In this document: positions 58,824 through 64,000 of the stretch, piece by piece
How the letters are laid out: each line of letters opens with the position of its first letter
Position numbering within the stretch: the stretch's first letter is position 1
Assembly (NCBI GenBank): GCA_020726505.1
Contig: JAHLEZ010000014.1
Location: 2,108,001 to 2,172,000, forward strand
Length of the DNA stretch: 64,000 nt
From: Leptodontidium sp. MPI-SDFR-AT-0119
Taxonomy: Eukaryota; Ascomycota; Leotiomycetes; Helotiales; Leptodontidiaceae
Reading direction: 5' to 3'
Position numbers and translations under genes: made by a program
The notes under the pieces: generated by a model
The model's database searches: none
What the model was told of the DNA's origin: nothing
What the model saw: only the letters and a program-made list of their open reading frames with translations

Positions 58824-60207
58824 ATGGATTCAACATCTTTGAGTCCATGGCAAAGCCTAAAATTGAAGCTCACTCTGCTAGCAATCCCTTGTGCGTAACA
58901 CATCTCTTGCCAAATTCTCAACAGATGTAACATTTTTAACCATTCCACATCTGACACCATATAGCATATGTTTGTCCGCGGGCGATCTTGCAATATTGTT
59001 GCTACAAACTCGCCCACACCCGAGGCCCTTCTCAAATTGATCTCATCCGAAACCACATGATACGTTGGTACATACTGCCAAATATTATGACCATAGCAAA
59101 GGAGACACACTAAAATCATGCTGTCCTAGGCTCGGATCAAATCTGGATTACCAGCAACTCCGAGTTGCTACACGGCCTCCTGAGCTCCCCTCCAGTATCT
59201 TGGCCAAGAATGTAGAGTTGTTGGATCACAAAGCTGTTATTTCGAGGGTACACATCCAAAAACTTCGTCGCCAGACCACGAACTCACTTTGTTCTCCTAG
59301 GTCCAAGAGAAAACTTTCGACGCTTTCTGGGTACCCTACATTCCAGACTCAGAATACACGATATTCTATATCCACGGTGGCGGGTTTGCTTCGGGCTCAA
59401 CAGCAGGTTGTGCCAAATACCTGATTCAAATGGCAACCGAAATTTGCCAAAGAGGAATGAAGTGCAGCGTACTAAGCGTCGACTACGATCTCTCGCCCGA
59501 AGTTCGATTTCCAACTGCACTCCGCCAGATATCAGCAGCCTACACATACGCAGTAACCCTCGGAAAGCCGATTTTCCTCATCGGAGATTCGGCAGGTGGA
59601 CATCTCTGCCTCTCTTTGCTGCGCCATATACATACACCCCATCCGCAAGTGAAAGAGATCCCGGTGCCCCAAATACCTGAGTTGATGGTATTGATAAGTC
59701 CGTGGGTGGATTTGAAGAACATTGGCGAGTCGGTGAGACGGAACGCACCATTCGACTGCGTTGATAAGGCGACACTGGACCGTTGGAGTCGTCAATATTT
59801 GGGTCCTTCGGGAACTCTAGATTCTCACACGGATCATTTGAATGCTAAAAACAGCTGGCAAGGTGTCTTACCTAAATACACTCTCATGATTGCTGGTGAA
59901 TTTGAGTGTTTCGTTTCGGATATTGAGCATCTAGCTATCGCCATCAAAATTGTAAGTCCCGGATCTTAGATCTGCATTAGAACAAAATTTTAGGTGCATT
60001 TGTGATCTAACAATCCTCCAGGATCATGATGAAGGCCTAGAGTTTTTAGTGGAAGGGCTCAAATGCCATGATTGGCCTGCTGTCGACTTCGCGTTTGGAA
60101 TACCGGACAATAGCGAAATAGGCATGGGCGAGAGTGTCAGAACAGCCGCTGCAATGAAGGGACTGCGGTACCAGGTAGAATGGATTTTGAAACATGCCGG
60201 TAGGTGA
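58824..60207 (+). CDS. HSL-type alpha/beta hydrolase
   Basis: Exons 58824-58890, 58965-59067, 59130-59247, 59301-59951 and 60022-60207 join in phase to 374 aa. The 5' exons were joined by phase and by removal of stops; the sequence reads MDSTSLSPWQSLKLK, then IPSYVCPRAILQYC, then RWLGSNLDYQQLRVATR. Oxyanion-hole motif H121-G-G-G-F; nucleophile Ser193 in GDSAGG; probable catalytic His315 in the last exon (DHDEGLEF). This is the hormone-sensitive-lipase group (esterases). In this cluster it could hydrolyse the ester or lactone made by a BVMO (inference). The N-terminal hydrophobic stretch (LLAIPSYV) is weak as a membrane anchor. Confidence 0.84.
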
Positions 60208-60742
60208 GGGTCGTAATAATCAAGCACCGTCGAACTTGGTTACAACCCAGTCTACCTGAATGATCAAATTCATACACAGTTGTGTTCCTTCCCAAAGCAA
60301 ACCTAAAACATCCGTGAAAGCAATTTGTGATATTCAGAATCAGTGTGAAGGTGACCAGCAATGGACCATACTATTCGCAGGGATAAATTGAGAGATGGAC
60401 AGCACTCTTGGAATATAAATGTCCCGAGAATAGTAAAATGGTGTTTGAATATAAGTTGTAGACTTTCGCCCATCGATAGTGTTGCACAAAGATGATTCTC
60501 CTCGCTGATGATATCTGATGGTTTATACTAGCTAGTCATCACATAAGTTTACATTGAAAAAGCCTCCAATATCACCGAGGGACGATCTGGTCAAAACCAT
60601 CACTTCAAATAATTACATTCGTACGTGGCAGCGTGCTTTATAACAAATGCTCAAACACTTTCAAAAACTTGACTACCGCCAAGATCGCAAGCATCTACCA
60701 TCTTGCGCCATCACACATTTCATAACTTCGCCTAGTCTCAGC
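60208..60742. other. Intergenic between convergent hydrolase and transporter
   Basis: AT-rich 3' flanks; nothing else seen. Confidence 0.5.
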
Positions 60743-62404
60743 CTACTCTTCCTGAGCATGTTCTTCCAAACTGGTTTTGGTAGTCGCAAAATGCCTCGCA
60801 CTGATCTTTCTAGCGAACAGCTCATCGATCTCAAGCGAAGTGCGACCCTTCGTATCAGGAAGGCAGAAGAAGACACCAAGAAAACCGACGAATGTAGTTG
60901 CTCCGAAAATGAAGCCAACCTTACCACCCAGATTGCCTTCATCCGGGTTAAACATATAAGGGAAGGTAAATCCAACAACCCATTGCACTAGACACAAGAC
61001 GAAATTGGCCAGCCCTTGCGTGCGTGATTTCAGTCGGAAGGAAGCAAGTTCGGCCACCACGGACCAAGCAACAGTCCCGAGAGTTAGTTGGTAGACGAAC
61101 CCCCAGACGAACATGAAGCAGACCGTTGCGAGATAGCCAGAATAAGTTCCGGGCAGAGAGGTTCCTCCGATGATGAATAGAGCGACAGCACATAAGAGCT
61201 GGCCCCAGACAATCAGCGGGCGTCGACCTGCTACGTCGATCAAAAACCAGGAGAGAATGTTGGCGACGAATTGGAAAGCGTTGTTCAGCATACCAAGAAG
61301 AAAGGACTTTTTGGCAGAGTATCCAATCAGTTGGTAGTAGTAGCTCTGATAGCCGAGTACGAAGATAATACCAGAGAGGTACTGGCATCCGTAAACAAAC
61401 ATGCAGATCAGCGTTCTGCGCTTGTCAGTTCCCTTGAAACACTCCATATAGCTTGCGGAGCTGGTGGCTTCATGCGTGGCATTCTCTTGAGCAATCGTTT
61501 CTTGAATTTGTGCGAATATGCCCTCAATGTCGATCCCGCTATTGGAGCCGTGGATCTGTCTCAAGGCAGCCTTTGCTTGGTCTGGCTTCTTGACTCGGCA
61601 AAGCCAAACAGGAGATTCCGGCCAGAAATAGATTGTCAGGATGACAATGCTTGGAATAGCCCACTGGCTGCCGAACAGAATGAGGTAAGCGGATTTTGAA
61701 TCTTTGGCTCCAATTGCATAAATGACACCAGTGAACAGGAGCACGCCTGAGAACTGAACAATGTTTGTGATCGAGGTTAACCAACCGCGAAGCTTCAGCG
61801 GAGCGACTTCTGATGCGTAAAGAGGACCTATGATGAGCCACGCGCCGATGGAGAACCCATTGATTGCTTTGCCGACTGTTAAGATCCCAAGGCTACCGTT
61901 GGACCAAAATTGAGCTGACACCCCGGCGACCGAGATGAGGCAAAATAAGAGGTTCGTTGGTCTTCTGCCAATGGTGTCCGCAAGAGTTCCAGTGGCAAGA
62001 GCTCCGACGATGGCCGTCAACTGGGAAATGCCGTTATAAAGGGATTGCATGCCTGCAGGAATGATGTAGGCAGGAGCGCCATTCACAATGTAGCTACGTC
62101 CATAATCTTGCCTATGAGTAAGTCAGTTAGGGCAAAGCTGGGTGATGCGGAGGAATCACCTGAATCGAGGGACAGAGAGAAGATATCCCGCAATAACACC
62201 ATCAATACCAAAACCAAAGACCACGAGTTGCCCATACATGATCCAGAGGGTAGATCTCCAAAAGATGCGCAGTGTTTGCCAAAATGTCAAAGACTTCTCA
62301 TACGCTCCTTGCTGAGTGGCCAAAGCCACTTGGACAGAGTCCGAGGCGGACACCTCGATGTGCATAGTGGGGGCCTCCTTGTGGACAGACGACTGGTCAG
62401 ACAT
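60743..62404 (-). CDS. MFS sugar-transporter-family permease
   Basis: Exons 62404-62160 and 62111-60743 (intron 48 nt, phase 2) give 537 aa. Twelve-helix major facilitator of the sugar porter family: GTLADTIGRRPTN (loop 2-3 G-x3-D/GRR), PESPVWL after helix 6, LIDVAGRRPLIVWG (loop 8-9 equivalent), and PDTKGRTSLEIDELF after helix 12. Plasma membrane location is expected. The group includes maltose, hexose and quinate permeases; the substrate cannot be read. It is divergent from BVMO2 (561 bp between starts) and likely imports the cluster's substrate (inference). Confidence 0.92.
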
Positions 62405-62726
62405 ATTGGTTGAAGTATCTGGGAGGCCAAGGCGAGCAAGTGTTTTTTATGTGTAGAGTTATCAGGGAGAACTGTGACTCCCAGGCTTGAAGCAAGCCGG
62501 GCCAAAATACAAAATATGGGGGATCTGAGAGGTCTCGGAGAATCAAGTTGAGAAGCTGAGGAAGCAAACGAGATGAAAACATGAGACGGGAAGCCCTTGT
62601 TATCAACTAAAGCAGTGTGGGGAGAAATCCGGGGGCTCCAGATACCAAAGGCGGGGTTTGATATCACATACTTTTGCTAAGACAATGGGCGTATACTCTT
62701 GTCAGTGTCTTAATCACTACTAGAGA

Positions 62727-62784
62727 TGACACGATGCGACAGGAGACGACGCAACAAGATACGACACGATTTGGATGACACGAG
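62727..62784. repeat. Three imperfect copies of (T/C)GACACGA(T/G)
   Basis: TGACACGAT at 62727, CGACACGAT at 62762 and TGACACGAG at 62776 in the MFS/BVMO2 promoter. TGACACGA also occurs upstream of BVMO1 at about 53061. Possible accessory binding sites. Confidence 0.45.
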
Positions 62785-62795
62785 TGGAGTATCGA

Positions 62796-62815
62796 GTCAG
62801 CTAGGACGAGTCAGT
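62796..62815. promoter_or_regulatory. Candidate operator: GTCAGC-N8-GTCAGT
   Basis: Direct repeat with 8 bp spacing in the MFS/BVMO2 divergent promoter, one mismatch in the last base. In reverse complement: ACTGAC-N8-GCTGAC followed by TCG, as at the BVMO1 site. Confidence 0.55.
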
Positions 62816-62965
62816 GAAAAGAGACGTCGGTGCAGCTGTAGCTAGAGCGGATTCCGGCGCTAACACAACCCCAAGGACTCAAAATGTGAAAATCAATCAT
62901 TGCTCTTTGTTCTACCCCCGAAGTCGAATTCATTCTACGGTTTTTACTCTATCAAAGATTGTTCA

Positions 62966-64000
62966 ATGGCTCCCCACGCCGAAATTTCTGTTGGAGTGGA
63001 TGGCTTGCCAACCGTCACGTCCGAGACGCAGGATTCTCTTCTACAAGAGGCGGCGAACGTCGACCTTCAAAATGACTATTCTTACACATTCAACAACCAA
63101 GACGGACTCACGCCGATGGAACTCGGCGAAGACGTCGAGTACGAAATTGGAGAGCACATACTGTGGGCCCCCCGAAAGATTCGCGTGGGCTGTATTGGAG
63201 CTGGCTCAGCGGGGATCATGTTGTGCTATAAGAAAGAAAAAGAATTTGGCAATGACATAGATCTTGTTGTTTACGAAAGTAAGAGTCCCATTTCAGAGTG
63301 TGTCACAATAGCCTATTCTAACTCTAATCTCATATAGGACATCCGTCTCCCGGTGGTGTATGGTTTGCCAACCGATACCCAGGATGCAGATGCGACGTCC
63401 CTTCAGCAGGATACCAGTACTCATTCCACCCATCGCCAGATTGGCCGAGGTACTACTCCTCAGCAGAAGAAATCTGCAAGTACTACAGCGACTTTGCTCA
63501 TTCTCGCAACTACGTGGAAAAGTACATGAAGCTCAGCCACGAGGTCACGAGAGCAGAATGGAGCGAGCAAACTTCCAAGTGGCGACTCTACATAACGGAG
63601 ACCTCATCCTCGGAGGAGAGACGCGATTTCACAGACGATGTGGACTTTCTCGTCGGCAATATTGGTGTTTTGAATACGTGGAAATGGCCCAATGTCCCGA
63701 ATCGAGAGTCGTTTCAAGGACAAATGACGCACTCGGGAAATTATGACACGACCATCGATTACAAGGGAAAGAGAGTCTGTGTCATTGGATCTGGCGCTTC
63801 ATCTTTACAGATTATACCCGCTGTTCAGAGGGAGGCTTCACATCTTATTTCTTTTTACCGCACTCCGCAATGGGTTGGGCCAGGACTTTCAATTGACGGG
63901 TGGACAGATGAATTGGGAAGGAATTTCGCCTGTGAGTACCTTATGCTTCTGATGTGACACGAGGGGTGTGGCTCAAGAAAAAACGAATTAGACACCGAAG
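62966..64000 (+). CDS. BVMO-like flavin monooxygenase (BVMO2), 3' end outside window
   Basis: Exons 62966-63278, 63338-63931 and 63992 onward; the gene continues past the window end. FAD site G78-A-G-S-A-G83; the BVMO [AG]GxWxxxxYPGxxxD motif is complete (GGVWFANRYPGCRCD, 110-124). The fingerprint reads F230-x-G-x3-H236-x3-Y240-D241, with Tyr in place of the usual Trp. The second dinucleotide motif is GSGASS (255-260), Ser where Gly is usual. An N-terminal extension of about 70 residues precedes the Rossmann core. It probably acts on a ketone or related substrate; the Tyr variant may alter substrate choice or indicate a sub-clade. The ATG at 62966 was chosen over the frame's upstream ATG at 62900. 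Confidence 0.88.

Noticed and set aside
58824..59300. Hydrolase starting at the long exon only (59301 or later)
   Set aside because: Three upstream exons join in phase and extend the protein with plausible family sequence; a start inside exon 4 would leave the protein short at the N-terminus.
52068..64000. Classical secondary-metabolite cluster with PKS/NRPS core
   Set aside because: No core synthase, terpene cyclase or P450 is present within the window; could still lie beyond the right end.

Overview
The window is nuclear DNA of a filamentous ascomycete. Most genes carry short 48-100 nt GT-AG introns. Recognisable fungal families are present: fused TRP1/trpC, Nup192, Use1, PIS1, Zn2Cys6 regulators and a DUF3425 bZIP. 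Long gene-poor stretches with no operon structure separate them. Gene content suggests Pezizomycotina, possibly Leotiomycetes; that placement is an impression, not a test. All calls come from reading ORFs, joining exons by splice consensus and phase, and recognising motifs. No database search was run.

Layout. 1-581: decayed, GC-rich Crypton-type recombinase fragment at the left edge. 1085-18447: housekeeping and hypothetical genes: PIS1, a protein with a repeated ETT motif, a small Cys-rich ORF, a small hypothetical, an SDR, a bZIP, a FAM32A homologue, a membrane-anchored coiled-coil protein and a large BIRC6-like E2. 18448-24454: about 6 kb without a convincing gene, probably the leader and regulatory region of the C2H2 factor at 24455-26664. 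28971-34190: Zn2Cys6 factor, TetX-like FAD monooxygenase, FMN reductase and a dead epimerase/reductase pseudogene. 34688-50923: USE1, a BRCT protein, trpC divergent from NUP192, and an F-box/2EXR-like protein.

52068 to the right edge is the accessory part and the main result. It is a compact cluster: a small Zn2Cys6 regulator, two Baeyer-Villiger-type flavin monooxygenases, two SDRs, an HSL-type alpha/beta hydrolase and an MFS sugar-type transporter. No PKS, NRPS or terpene synthase is visible in it. The gene set fits uptake of a substrate, alcohol-to-ketone oxidation (SDR), oxygen insertion to an ester or lactone (BVMO) and hydrolysis, which is the logic of cyclic-alcohol and ketone catabolism; a tailoring module is also possible. 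All four promoter regions of the cluster contain a direct repeat of (G/A)CTGAC and GCTGAC spaced by 8-9 bp. I did not see this elsewhere in the window, which suggests one regulon. The second monooxygenase runs off the right end, so the cluster probably continues.

Other points: two GC-AG introns, three stop-free introns of length divisible by three, and a clear pseudogene with frameshift and nonsense changes.
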